Positions 1 through 7,618 of a DNA stretch of 64,000 nucleotides are shown piece by piece. The translations under genes and the position numbers were made by a program. Within the stretch, counting starts at the first letter, position 1. Every line of letters begins with the position of its first letter. The DNA is from Streptosporangiaceae bacterium (lineage in GTDB: Bacteria > Actinomycetota > Actinomycetes > Streptosporangiales > Streptosporangiaceae), in assembly GCA_025964715.1 (NCBI GenBank), contig JAOPYH010000385.1, positions 1-64,000 of the forward strand, written 5' to 3'. Under the pieces are notes generated by a model. It was given only the letters and a program-made list of their open reading frames with translations. It was not told where the DNA came from and searched no databases.

Positions 1-1096
1 TGGCCCGCCGGTCCGCGACCTGCGCCGCCGCGCCCTCGAACCCGGCGATCGCCAGGCAGCCGCCCGGCTCGGCGGCCGTGTCCGCGCCCCCCAGGTGATC
101 CGGGCCGGCGAGACCGACCATCGTCTCGGTCTCGTCGGCCAGCCGGAGCACGGTCGGCAGCGGACCTCGCTGGGCGAGCAGGCGCAGAGCCGCCGTTCCC
201 TCTTCGAAGGATCGGAAGCGCCAGCCCTCGTAGGCGCTCGACTCCGGCACCGGGTGCACTCGCGCCGTCACCGAGGTGATCACGCCGAACGCCCCCTCGG
301 AGCCGAGCACCAGCTGGCGGAGATCCGGCCCGGCTGCCGACTTCGGCGCGCGGCCGAGCTCCAGAACCCCTTCGGGGGTCGCCACGGTGAGGCCGACGAC
401 CATGTCGTCGAAGCGGCCGTAGCCGGCGGACGCCTGCCCGCTGGACCGGGCGGCGGCGAACCCGCCGATCGTGGCGGCCTCATAGGACTGCGGATAGTGG
501 CCGAGGGTGAAACCTCGCTCCCGCAGGAGCTGCTCGGCTCGCGGGGCCCGTAGACCTGCCTGGAACGTGGCCGTGTGCGAGATGGGATCGACGGCGACGA
601 GCCGGTCGAGACGGCGCAGGTCCAGTGCCACGCAGGGCCGGTCCTGCCTCCCCGGTCCGGCGGAGTCCTCGGCCCGCGGCGCGAGACCACCGACCACGGA
701 CGTGCCACCGCCGAAGGGGACCACCGTGACGAGATACCGCGCGCACACCCTGAGGACCCGCAGCACCTCATCCGGCGTACCGGGGAGCACCACCGCGTCC
801 GGGGCGCCGGTGACCTCACCCGCCCGCATCCGCAGCAGGTCCGGGGTCGACTTTCCCGCGGTGTGCCGGATCCGGGTCTCGGCGTCGGTGCGCACGTTCT
901 CCGGGGCGACGACCTCGGCCAGGCCGGCGCGGGCGCCGGCCGGCAGGCGGGACGTGGGCACGGCGACGTCCTCAAGCGCCACCGGCGGCCGCTCCGGGGG
1001 GTCTACCCCGAGAAGCTCCCGCAGCAGCGCCACCACCGGCTCCGGCAGCGGCCTGGCCCTGGCCGGATCCCCCCAGCCGTTCCACCGCATGTCCAC
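1..1096 (-). CDS. FAD-binding oxidoreductase, alkylglycerone-phosphate synthase-like (partial, 3' end off window)
   Basis: The visible 365 residues start MRWNGWGDP after an initial VD, the N-terminal signature of alkyldihydroxyacetonephosphate synthase-like flavoproteins. They continue into a PCMH-type FAD-binding domain with VVPFGGGTSVVGG at about residue 110 and the TIGGFAAARSSGQ and LGSEGAFGVITSV blocks. GTG at 1096 is preferred because AGGAGGA lies 9 nt upstream; an ATG follows two codons later. The gene runs off the left edge, so the C-terminal cap is not visible. It is divergent from a TetR-glpD pair, an arrangement I recall for mycobacterial Rv2251/Rv2250c/glpD1, which suggests a role in glycerol-phosphate or ether-lipid metabolism. 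True ether-lipid synthesis is not shown; a generic FAD-linked oxidase remains possible. Confidence 0.85.
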   Translation of the reverse strand, partial: MDMRWNGWGDPARARPLPEPVVALLRELLGVDPPERPPVALEDVAVPTSRLPAGARAGLAEVVAPENVRTDAETRIRHTAGKSTPDLLRMRAGEVTGAPDAVVLPGTPDEVLRVLRVCARYLVTVVPFGGGTSVVGGLAPRAEDSAGPGRQDRPCVALDLRRLDRLVAVDPISHTATFQAGLRAPRAEQLLRERGFTLGHYPQSYEAATIGGFAAARSSGQASAGYGRFDDMVVGLTVATPEGVLELGRAPKSAAGPDLRQLVLGSEGAFGVITSVTARVHPVPESSAYEGWRFRSFEEGTAALRLLAQRGPLPTVLRLADETETMVGLAGPDHLGGADTAAEPGGCLAIAGFEGAAAQVADRRA

Positions 1097-1174
1097 CTGG
1101 GACACTCCTCCTGTCGTCCGCGCGCCCGCACTGCCCGCACGGCCATCCCGCTTCCCGGGCGATGATCTCGTGCT

Positions 1175-1190
1175 TACACTGTGACACATG
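1175..1190 (+). promoter_or_regulatory. Putative leaderless promoter (-10 TACACT) of the TetR gene
   Basis: TACACT at 1175-1180 fits the actinobacterial TANNNT -10 element. It is followed by exactly seven bases and then the ATG at 1188, so transcription would begin at or next to the start codon. No Shine-Dalgarno sequence precedes this ATG, which fits a leaderless transcript. No convincing -35 is visible. Confidence 0.4.
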
Positions 1191-1787
1191 TCGTCGAATC
1201 GTCACAAGCGCACCGACCACGACACTGTGCTCGACGCCGCGCGCGACAGCGTGCTCGCCGTCGGGGTGCGCCGGACCACGCTGACCGACGTCGCCCGCCG
1301 CGCCGGGGTGTCCCGCATGACGCTCTATCGCCGCTGGCCGGACGTACGGACGCTGGTCGCGGACCTGATGACGCGGGAGTGGACCGCCGTGGCGGCGGCG
1401 GTGGCCCCGCCGGGTGACGGCCGGCCGGTCCGCGCGGCCATGGTCGAGAGCCTGGTCCAGGGCGCGCGGGCCTTCCGTGAGCACCCCCTGCTCCGCAAGA
1501 TCGTCGACGTGGACCCGGAGCTGCTGCTCCCGTACCTGCTCGACCGGCGCGGCGCCAGCCAGGAGACGTTCCTGGAGCTGCTCGAGGCCACGATCCGCGC
1601 CGGCCAGCGGGACGGCACGATCCGGGACGGACATCCGGCCCGGCAGGCCCGTTCCGTGCTGCTGATCGTCCAGGCCTTCGCGCTCTCGGTCCGCACCATG
1701 GCCACCGGCTCCGGTGACCCCGAACTCACGGAGCCGGCCTTCGACCACGAGCTGCGCCACATCCTGGACAGGACCCTGACACCATGA
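1188..1787 (+). CDS. TetR/AcrR-family transcriptional regulator
   Basis: A 199-aa protein of normal TetR length. The N-terminal HTH covers about residues 10-58: the segment VGVRRTTLTDVARRAGVSRM followed by TLYRRW and then LVADLM is the canonical helix-turn-helix. The C-terminal ligand domain is alpha-helical and diverged. Its TGA overlaps the ATG of glpD by four bases (ATGA), so the two are translationally coupled. It lies between glpD and the divergent AGPS-like flavoprotein and probably regulates one or both; the ligand is unknown. The start has no Shine-Dalgarno but sits seven bases after a TANNNT box. Confidence 0.9.
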   Translation: MSSNRHKRTDHDTVLDAARDSVLAVGVRRTTLTDVARRAGVSRMTLYRRWPDVRTLVADLMTREWTAVAAAVAPPGDGRPVRAAMVESLVQGARAFREHPLLRKIVDVDPELLLPYLLDRRGASQETFLELLEATIRAGQRDGTIRDGHPARQARSVLLIVQAFALSVRTMATGSGDPELTEPAFDHELRHILDRTLTP

Positions 1788-3373
1788 GACACCCGAGACG
1801 TGATTCCCCGCACGACCCCGCGCGTCCGGCGTCGTCCTCGCTCAACAGCGCGCGCCGGGCCCGGGAGCTGGCCGGGCTGCCCGGCCAGACGGTCGACGTG
1901 CTGGTGGTCGGGCTCGGTGCGACGGGCGCCGCGGTGGCGCTCGACGCGGCCTCCCGCGGCCTGTCGGTGGCCGCCATCGACGCCCACGACCTCGCGTTCG
2001 GCACCTCGCGCTGGAGTTCCAAACTGATCCACGGAGGACTGCGCTATCTCGCCTCGGGACAGGTCGACCTGGCCTACGAGAGCGCGGTGGAACGCGGCGT
2101 GCTCATGCGGCACACCGCACCCCATCTCGTGCGGGCGCTGCCGTTCGTCATGCCGCTCACTCCGATGGTGTCCCGGTCGCAGGCCCTGCTGACCCACGCC
2201 GGGCTGTGCGCGGGCGACGTGCTGCGACGCTCCGCCCGTACCGGCCGGGGTGTGCTGCCCGGGCCCCGGCACCTGTCCCGTGGCCAGACCCTGGGGATGG
2301 CCCCGGCGCTGCGCTCGTACGGCCTGCGCGGCGGCCTGCTGTCCTGGGACGGCCAGGTGTGCGACGACGCCAGGCTCGTGACGGCCATCGCCCGCACGGC
2401 CGCCGCGCACGGCGCCCGGATCATCACGCACTGCCGGGCGCTGTCGGTGTCCGGGGACGGCGGCCAGGTACGGGATGAGCTGACCGGGGAGGAGTTCACC
2501 CTCCGGGCCCGCAGCGTCATCAACGCGGCAGGTGTCTGGGCCGGGCAGCTGGCGGAAGGAGTACGGCTGCGTCCCTCCCGCGGCACCCATCTGGTGCTGC
2601 GCGCCGAGAGCCTCGCGGGGGCCGCGCCGGCGGCCGCCGTCCCGCCCACCGCCCTGCAGGTCCCGGTGCCGGGCGAGACCAACCGGTTCCTGCTCGTGCT
2701 GCCGCAGGGCGACGGGCGGGTCTACGTCGGGCTCACCGACGAGCCGGCCGACGGACCGGTCCCGGACGTCCCCGAGGCGACAGAGCCGGAGATCGGATTC
2801 CTGCTGGACATCCTCGGCGGCGCGCTCGACGTGCCGGTGCGCCGGGCGGACGTGATCGGCGCGTTCGCGGGTCTCCGCCCGCTGCTCGACGACGGCCGGG
2901 CCGGCGACCCGACGCCCACCTCGGACCTGTCCCGCCGCCACGCCGTGCTCACCGCGCCGGATGGCCTCGTCACGGTGGTGGGCGGCAAACTCACGACCAC
3001 CAGGCGGGTCGCGCAGGACGCCGTCGACGCCGTGGCGGGACGGCTCGGCGCCGGCCGCTGCCGGACCGGCCGGCTGCCGCTCCTCGGCGCCGCGGACTCC
3101 CGGACCCTGTCCGGGCTCGACGCGCCGCGACGGCTGGTACGGCGGTACGGGTCCGAGGCCACCGAAATCCTCGCCCTCGGGCGCGAGGACCCGGCCCTGC
3201 TCGACCCCGTGGCCGCGGGCCTTCCAGTGATCGGCGCCGAACTCGTCTGGGCCGTCCGCCATGAGGGCGCGATCACCGAATCCGACGTCCTCGACCGGCG
3301 GACGCGCATCGGCCTGGTGCGGGCCGACCGCGAAGCGGCACTGCCCGCGGCACGCCGGGCGCTGAGCGCGTGA
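1784..3373 (+). CDS. glpD: Aerobic glycerol-3-phosphate dehydrogenase
   Basis: A 529-aa FAD-dependent dehydrogenase that oxidises sn-glycerol 3-phosphate to dihydroxyacetone phosphate and passes electrons to the quinone pool; family members are membrane-associated. The dinucleotide-binding motif VDVLVVGLGATGAAVALDAA is near residue 38. The GlpD signature FGTSRWSSKLIHGGLRYLAS is near residue 75. VVGGKLTTTRR near residue 400 precedes the C-terminal GlpD cap domain. Length is normal. The start overlaps the TetR stop (ATGA). The neighbouring AGPS-like flavoprotein suggests a small glycerophospholipid-linked locus. Confidence 0.95.
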   Translation: MRHPRRDSPHDPARPASSSLNSARRARELAGLPGQTVDVLVVGLGATGAAVALDAASRGLSVAAIDAHDLAFGTSRWSSKLIHGGLRYLASGQVDLAYESAVERGVLMRHTAPHLVRALPFVMPLTPMVSRSQALLTHAGLCAGDVLRRSARTGRGVLPGPRHLSRGQTLGMAPALRSYGLRGGLLSWDGQVCDDARLVTAIARTAAAHGARIITHCRALSVSGDGGQVRDELTGEEFTLRARSVINAAGVWAGQLAEGVRLRPSRGTHLVLRAESLAGAAPAAAVPPTALQVPVPGETNRFLLVLPQGDGRVYVGLTDEPADGPVPDVPEATEPEIGFLLDILGGALDVPVRRADVIGAFAGLRPLLDDGRAGDPTPTSDLSRRHAVLTAPDGLVTVVGGKLTTTRRVAQDAVDAVAGRLGAGRCRTGRLPLLGAADSRTLSGLDAPRRLVRRYGSEATEILALGREDPALLDPVAAGLPVIGAELVWAVRHEGAITESDVLDRRTRIGLVRADREAALPAARRALSA

Positions 3374-3407
3374 GGTGTCTCACCCGGCCACCCCGGGAAG
3401 GCTGAGG

Positions 3408-3426
3408 TTAGGTTAGTCTCACCTAA
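3408..3426 (+). promoter_or_regulatory. Iron box (IdeR/DmdR1-type operator)
   Basis: The 19-bp sequence TTAGGTTAGTCTCACCTAA is a near-perfect palindrome: its arms TTAGGTTAG and CTCACCTAA differ by one base in register. It closely matches the known actinobacterial iron-box consensus bound by Fe(II)-loaded IdeR/DmdR1/DtxR. It lies 32 bp upstream of the TTG start of the sucrase/ferredoxin-like gene and 35 bp after the glpD stop. It should therefore repress that gene when iron is plentiful. Confidence 0.85.
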
Positions 3427-3457
3427 GTTCAGGCGGAAGCGATTGGGAGGCGGCCCC

Positions 3458-4405
3458 TTGACGGACTCCTCGCGGGGCAACGGATGCGACCATTGCCCCG
3501 GCGGCCATACGGGCGCACTGCCCTGCATGGCCAGCGCGACCGCGAGCGCCCGTGCCTGGCTGGTGATCGAGCACCCGGGCCCCTGGCCCGCGGACGTCGG
3601 CGACCTCGACCTCCCGGCGCCGGTCGCACGGGCGCTGCGCCGGGCCGGCGGGCTGGGCATCCGCGTCCAGTTCATCCGCCGCCCGGGCCGGCGCCGCCGG
3701 ACCCCACCTCTGTGGGTTTACACCGCGCATTCGGCGCCGCCGCCGGACGCGGCGGGAGAGGCGAGACGGGCGTGGCTGGAGGGACGTGAGCTCCGGGACC
3801 CGGCCGAGCTCGCGGGGCTGGACCTGGCGGCGGTGGCGGCCGGTGAGCCACCGGGCTTCGGCCGGCCGGTCGCCGGTCCGCTGCTCCTGGTGTGCGCCCA
3901 CGGGCGCCGCAACGCGTGCTGTGCGCGCACCGGAGCCCCCCTGGCGCGCGAGCTGGCCGAGCACTTTCGTGGCTGCGCCGCGGACGCGGTCTGGGAGACC
4001 ACCCACGTGGGCGGCGACCGCTACGCCGCCAACCTGGTGTGCCTGCCGCACGGCCTCTACTACGGCGCCCTGGGCCGCCCTGAGGCGGTGACGGCCGTGC
4101 GGGCCTACCTGCGGGGTGAGGTGGTCCTGGACCGGCTGCGCGGCCGGGCCGGGCTGCCAGAGCCCGCGCAGGCCGCCGAGCACTTCGTACGCGCCGCCTC
4201 GGGTATTCTCGCCGTGGACGCCGTACGTGTGGAATCTGTCACGGGGACCTCGCCCTACGAGGCGGTGGTCTCGGCCGCGGATCGCCGCTACCGGGTGACA
4301 CTGCGGCGCTCACGCGCCCCGCGATGCGGTCCCGGGTGTGAGGATGACCTCGACTCATACCTTCTTGGGGACCTGGCTCTTCTCAATGAGGCCAGCCTCG
4401 TGTAA
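3458..4405 (+). CDS. Sucrase/ferredoxin-like family protein (thioredoxin-fold Fe-S protein)
   Basis: A protein of about 315 aa with the Suc_Fer-like signature. LLLVCAHGRRNACCA near residue 150 supplies the conserved cysteines. ETTHVGGDRYAANLVCLPHG and YYGALG follow near residue 185. These mark a thioredoxin-like [2Fe-2S] ferredoxin fold; the name 'sucrase' is historical. The TTG at 3458 is chosen because GGGAGG lies seven bases upstream; an in-frame TTG at 3443 lacks that spacing. An iron box lies just upstream, so the gene should be induced by iron starvation. The function is not established; a reductive role in iron handling is plausible inference. Confidence 0.85.
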   Translation: MTDSSRGNGCDHCPGGHTGALPCMASATASARAWLVIEHPGPWPADVGDLDLPAPVARALRRAGGLGIRVQFIRRPGRRRRTPPLWVYTAHSAPPPDAAGEARRAWLEGRELRDPAELAGLDLAAVAAGEPPGFGRPVAGPLLLVCAHGRRNACCARTGAPLARELAEHFRGCAADAVWETTHVGGDRYAANLVCLPHGLYYGALGRPEAVTAVRAYLRGEVVLDRLRGRAGLPEPAQAAEHFVRAASGILAVDAVRVESVTGTSPYEAVVSAADRRYRVTLRRSRAPRCGPGCEDDLDSYLLGDLALLNEASLV

Positions 4406-4562
4406 CCTCTCCGAGGCCCCCATTCAGCGGGATGCCCGCCGTGCGGTCCCAGTATAGGGAACAGAGCGGCAGCTTGAGACGTTGGAACTTTCGGCACTTC
4501 CCAAAGTACGCCCAACGTCCATGTCCGAAATTGTGCAGCAATACCAACGAGGTGAGTGTTCC

Positions 4563-4859
4563 ATGGCTCAGGTACGTCGGCAGGCCAACCTCCCCCGTCC
4601 CAGCTGGGGCTGGCAGGACGCCGCCGCGTGCCGGGGGGAAGACCTCGTGCTCTTCTTCGGCCCTGACGGTGAACGTCAGCCCGAGCGCGAGATTCGTGAG
4701 CGTAAGGCCAAGCAGGTCTGCATGGGTTGCCCGGTACGCACGGAGTGCCTTGACTACGCTGTCTCCCGGCCCGAGAAGTACGGCACGTGGGGTGGCCTGA
4801 ACGAAGACGAGCGCGCTTCCGAGCGCCGCCGTCGGATGCGCCGCGCAAACGCCGCCTAG
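4563..4859 (+). CDS. WhiB-family transcriptional regulator
   Basis: A 98-aa Wbl protein. Four cysteines coordinate the [4Fe-4S] cluster: one in AACRG, then the pair in VCMGCPV and the one in TECLDY. The Wbl turn GTWGGLNEDER follows, and then an arginine-rich tail, RRRRMRRA. Such proteins bind the sigma-A region 4 and act as redox- or NO-responsive regulators. ATG 4563 is chosen because GAGGTGAG lies about seven bases upstream; an in-frame ATG at 4521 is possible. The WGWQ...ACRG...LFF...GER pattern recalls WhiD/WhiB3-like members, but I do not assign a subtype. Confidence 0.92.
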   Translation: MAQVRRQANLPRPSWGWQDAAACRGEDLVLFFGPDGERQPEREIRERKAKQVCMGCPVRTECLDYAVSRPEKYGTWGGLNEDERASERRRRMRRANAA

Positions 4860-4884
4860 GCGCGCCCCCGGCACGACGAACGCT

Positions 4885-4915
4885 ACGGCCCCCTGCTTCG
4901 GCGGTGGGGCCGTTT
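4885..4915 (+). terminator. Rho-independent-type hairpin after whiB
   Basis: The perfect 8-bp arms ACGGCCCC and GGGGCCGT enclose an inner CTGC/GCGG stem (one T-G wobble) capped by a TTCG tetraloop, then TTT. It begins 25 bp after the WhiB stop. It also faces the 3' end of the convergent phosphoribosyltransferase gene and may act in both directions. Confidence 0.8.
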
Positions 4916-4949
4916 GTGCGCCCAGGGCCGGTCGCGCCCATCGACGCGG

Positions 4950-5645
4950 TCATCTCATCCGCTCGAGTGAGTACATCACGTCCTCGTCGGTCAGCTGTTC
5001 GAAGTGCTGGTAGAACTGCCCGACCGCGTGGAACGAGCCGGGCACGGCGAGGACCACGACGTCGTCGGCCTCGGCCCGCATCGCCCTGACGGTCCTGGCC
5101 GCACCCACCGGCACCGCCAGCACCAGCCGGTCCGGCTTCCGCGCCCGGACGGACCTCAGCGCGGCCCGCGCGGTGCCCCCGGTGGCCAGCCCGTCGTCGA
5201 CCACGACCGCGGAGCGGCCCACGACCGAGGGCAGCGCCCGCCCGCCCCGGTAGGCCGAGACCCGGCGGGCCAGTTCGGCCCGCTCACGTCCGATCGTGGA
5301 GGCCAGGTCGGCCCGGGTGAGGCCGAGGCGCCGCAGGAGGGTCTCGTCGAAGACCGGCTCGCCCCCCTCCGCGATCGCGCCCACCCCCAGCTCCGGCTGG
5401 TACGGATACCCGATCTTCCGGGTGACCAGGACCTCCAGCTCCGCTTCGCCCTCGTCTGCCGACAGCCTCCTCGCGACCTCGAAGGCGACGGGTACGCCGC
5501 CCCGCGGCAACGCCAGGATCAGCGGGCGCACGAGGCCGAGCGGCACCAGGCGCTCCGCCAGGAGCTTGCCGGCCTCGGCGCGATCGGCGAACGGCAACCG
5601 TGCGTCCCCGCCGCGGCCCGGGGAGCCAAAGGGCACCGGCCTCAC
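4950..5645 (-). CDS. Phosphoribosyltransferase-domain protein
   Basis: A 231-aa protein with the PRPP-binding loop SAVVVDDGLATGGTARAA near residue 145. LALPRGGVPVAFEVA near residue 45 is the second loop of stand-alone PRTase-domain proteins. LVTRKIGYPYQPELGVGAIAEGG is typical of the small actinobacterial PRTases often labelled 'putative phosphoribosyltransferase'. The base substrate cannot be told from the sequence. It is followed on the same strand, after yihY, by no other gene and appears monocistronic or the second gene after yihY, with 49 bp between them. Confidence 0.85.
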   Translation of the reverse strand: MRPVPFGSPGRGGDARLPFADRAEAGKLLAERLVPLGLVRPLILALPRGGVPVAFEVARRLSADEGEAELEVLVTRKIGYPYQPELGVGAIAEGGEPVFDETLLRRLGLTRADLASTIGRERAELARRVSAYRGGRALPSVVGRSAVVVDDGLATGGTARAALRSVRARKPDRLVLAVPVGAARTVRAMRAEADDVVVLAVPGSFHAVGQFYQHFEQLTDEDVMYSLERMR

Positions 5646-5694
5646 CTCTTCAGTCCGGCCCTTACCCGTTCCACGCCCACAGGACTCGGTTTTC

Positions 5695-6630
5695 TCACGC
5701 CATGACCCGAATCGCTCGGGCGTGGGCGGTGTCGGGGCTCGGCCACATCTTGTCGATCTCGGCGTTCAGCGCGGCCCCGATCAGCACCGCGAGGGCGGCC
5801 ACGTAGAGCCAGGCGAGAATGGCGATCGAGGCGGCCAGAGAGCCGTAGACGGACACCCCGGACAGCGACCCGGCGAGATAGAGCCGCAGCACCACGCTGC
5901 CGATGATCCAGATCACCAGGGCGAGCAACGCGCCCGGCACCGCGCGCAACCATGCCGTCCGTACCGGAACGCTCATGTGGTAGAGGGTGGCCAGAAAAGG
6001 CACCGAGAGCGCCACGAGCACCGGCCAGTAGAGCATGGCGACGAAATCGGTGCTCCCCGGCAGCGCCTCACGGACGAGCGCGGGTCCGGCCATGAGCATC
6101 GGGATGACGACCAGCATCATGACCAGGGCGATGAGATAGAGGAAGAACGCCCGCAGCCGAGTACGGATCATGCCCCGGATGCCCGAGAGATCGTAGGCGA
6201 TCGTGATCGTGTCCACATAGACGTTCGTGGCCCGGGACCCCGCCCACAGGGAGATGAGGAAGCTCACGGAGACGACATCCACCCCGCCACCGTGGATGAC
6301 GTCGTCGATCAGCGGCACCACTACCGTCTCGACGGCCGGCCCCGTGAGCACGGTCCTGGCCTGTTCGATCATCCACTCCCGGATCTCGGTCACGGTCGGC
6401 TCTCCGAGGGCTCCGCGGAAGTGCCCCATCGTGCCGACGAGCCCGAGCACCAACGGCGGCAGCGACAGGAGCGCGAAGAACGCGGCCTCTGCCGCGAGCC
6501 CGGTCACCCGATGGCGGAAAGCCGCGATCGCGGTCTTGCGGGCGAGCTGCCAGGCGACCGCGCCACCCCTGGCCGCGGGTTTCGGGGCCTGGGTTTCGGT
6601 CACACCGGAAGTGTCTGAGACGGTGGTCAC
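5695..6630 (-). CDS. YihY/virulence factor BrkB family inner-membrane protein
   Basis: A 311-aa integral membrane protein with about six hydrophobic segments. The family core is visible as GLAAEAAFFALLSLPPLVLG near residue 44 and a C-terminal GSLAASIAILAWLYVAALAV then ALNAEID near residue 275. Family members were once called 'ribonuclease BN', but they are probably transport or envelope proteins. The GTG start has little Shine-Dalgarno; TACCGT lies eight bases before it, so the transcript may be leaderless. It lies upstream of the phosphoribosyltransferase on the same strand. Confidence 0.9.
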   Translation of the reverse strand: MTTVSDTSGVTETQAPKPAARGGAVAWQLARKTAIAAFRHRVTGLAAEAAFFALLSLPPLVLGLVGTMGHFRGALGEPTVTEIREWMIEQARTVLTGPAVETVVVPLIDDVIHGGGVDVVSVSFLISLWAGSRATNVYVDTITIAYDLSGIRGMIRTRLRAFFLYLIALVMMLVVIPMLMAGPALVREALPGSTDFVAMLYWPVLVALSVPFLATLYHMSVPVRTAWLRAVPGALLALVIWIIGSVVLRLYLAGSLSGVSVYGSLAASIAILAWLYVAALAVLIGAALNAEIDKMWPSPDTAHARAIRVMA

Positions 6631-6785
6631 GATTACCTACGGTAGAGGGTCGACTGCGCGGAACGCACCCTGCGCGACATTCCGGGGATCCGGTCAGCCC
6701 GATCACCATGATCACACAACGTGTCGTCAAGGATGCGCACCGTGAGATTGCGGCCGTGTCCGCCTGGGGAGATTACCCATTCGAA

Positions 6786-6822
6786 CGAGGTGGTCACACG
6801 GGTCTACCGGGTGACCACCTCG
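6786..6822. repeat. Strong inverted repeat (12-bp perfect arms, 13-bp loop)
   Basis: CGAGGTGGTCAC at 6786-6797 is the exact reverse complement of GTGACCACCTCG at 6811-6822. It lies in the 270-bp region between the start of yihY (minus strand) and the small gene at 6900 (plus strand), so it is upstream of both rather than at a gene end. It has no T-tract on either side. It could be an mRNA leader stem or a binding site; a terminator is less likely. Confidence 0.7.
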
Positions 6823-6899
6823 CAACCGTATGAGTAACACCACGAGACCCGCAGAGATGCGCGGTGCGGCCACACCGGCCCTGGATGCGAGGAAGCGCC

Positions 6900-7094
6900 A
6901 TGATTCTCCCGCTGATAAACACAATGACGCTGAAGACCGGCAAGCCGATGAAGATCGCTGCCGATGTGGGGGCCGCGGTGAAGCCCGGCACCGGCAGGCA
7001 CAGGCGGTCCACTGCCAGGACCGGCCTCATGCTCGTCGGCCTGCTCACGGTCGCGGTGACGATGCTCAGGATGGCCAAGCGCCGGTCCCGCTGA
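6900..7094 (+). CDS. Small hypothetical membrane protein
   Basis: A 64-aa reading frame with high G/C in third positions, a GAGGAAG Shine-Dalgarno 4 nt before the ATG, and one hydrophobic segment (TGLMLVGLLTVAVTMLRM) near the C terminus followed by a basic AKRRSR tail. That topology fits a single-pass protein with a cytoplasmic basic tail. No family is recognised. A minus-strand frame also overlaps here, so the strand call rests on codon bias and the ribosome-binding site. Confidence 0.5.
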   Translation: MILPLINTMTLKTGKPMKIAADVGAAVKPGTGRHRRSTARTGLMLVGLLTVAVTMLRMAKRRSR

Positions 7095-7149
7095 ACCCGC
7101 TCCGGGCGGCGGTCCTGGCCACCGACGGCGCCCTCGATGACAATGAAGC

Positions 7150-7278
7150 ATGATCTGCAAGGCGTGCCGGGAGCGTCACCACGACAAGTGCCGTGGTGGC
7201 TCCTGGTGCGACTGCCAGCATGAGACCTCGCCGGAGAAGCCGGCCGAACCGCCCGTCAACTGGCGGGCGCAGGGATGA
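7150..7278 (+). CDS. Small cysteine-rich protein (CxxC...C...CxC)
   Basis: A 42-aa frame starting MICKACRERHHDKCRGG and continuing SWCDCQHE, with five cysteines and three histidines in its first 24 residues, a typical compact metal-binding arrangement. I recall similar very small proteins as widespread actinobacterial hypotheticals. The C-terminal half is proline-rich and probably unstructured. The Shine-Dalgarno is weak. It lies about 100 bp upstream of the sulfur-operon leader peptide, so a link to sulfur metabolism is possible but unproven. Confidence 0.7.
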   Translation: MICKACRERHHDKCRGGSWCDCQHETSPEKPAEPPVNWRAQG

Positions 7279-7376
7279 GCCGCCGGCTATTCCCTGGGCC
7301 GGCGTGAGACCTCTCACCCGCTAATCCGGCCGTCTGCGCTGGACAATTCTCCGGGCCGCATGTCAAAGTCGGGGGT

Positions 7377-7454
7377 ATGGCTGCTGCGGATCCATTGCTG
7401 GTGACACGCCGGCATGTCGACCTCCTCCGCGTCCGCAGCGCGATCTGTCTGTGA
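7377..7454 (+). CDS. Putative regulatory leader peptide of the sulfur operon
   Basis: A 25-aa frame with the core TRRHVDLLRVRSAICL before TGA. Short peptides with an R-R-x-HVDL-x-R-x-x-SA-[IVL]-C core are known upstream of sulfur-assimilation genes in actinobacteria and are annotated as putative leader peptides. The single cysteine codon is the third-last codon, TGT, a natural place for ribosome stalling when Cys-tRNA is low. It lies 164 bp upstream of the sulfite reductase. Two hairpins follow, at 7463-7492 and 7525-7539. Regulation by cysteine-dependent attenuation is inference. Confidence 0.8.
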   Translation: MAAADPLLVTRRHVDLLRVRSAICL

Positions 7455-7462
7455 CGTCCGAC

Positions 7463-7539
7463 CCACGCCCCTGCATCAATTGCGGCGCGTGGCATGCCGG
7501 CGTCTCACGATGACCTCAAGGTTTCAACGCCTCGCGTTG
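7463..7539 (+). promoter_or_regulatory. Candidate attenuator hairpins between leader peptide and sulfite reductase
   Basis: CCACGC at 7463-7468 pairs with GCGTGG at 7487-7492. CAACGC at 7525-7530 pairs with GCGTTG at 7534-7539 around a three-base CTC loop. Both follow directly after the leader-peptide stop, where ribosome position could alter folding. No clear T-tract follows, so control of translation or Rho access is as likely as intrinsic termination. Confidence 0.35.
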
Positions 7540-7618
7540 CGCTTGCCGCCGCCCCCGGTGAGCATCCGAGCACGCCAGTGAGCCACGCGCCCCTCCTAGA
7601 ACAACGAGGACGCGCGCC

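Noticed and set aside
6794..7078. A minus-strand 94-codon hydrophobic frame opposite the small gene at 6900
   Set aside because: Third-position G/C and a GAGGAAG ribosome-binding site favour the plus-strand frame.
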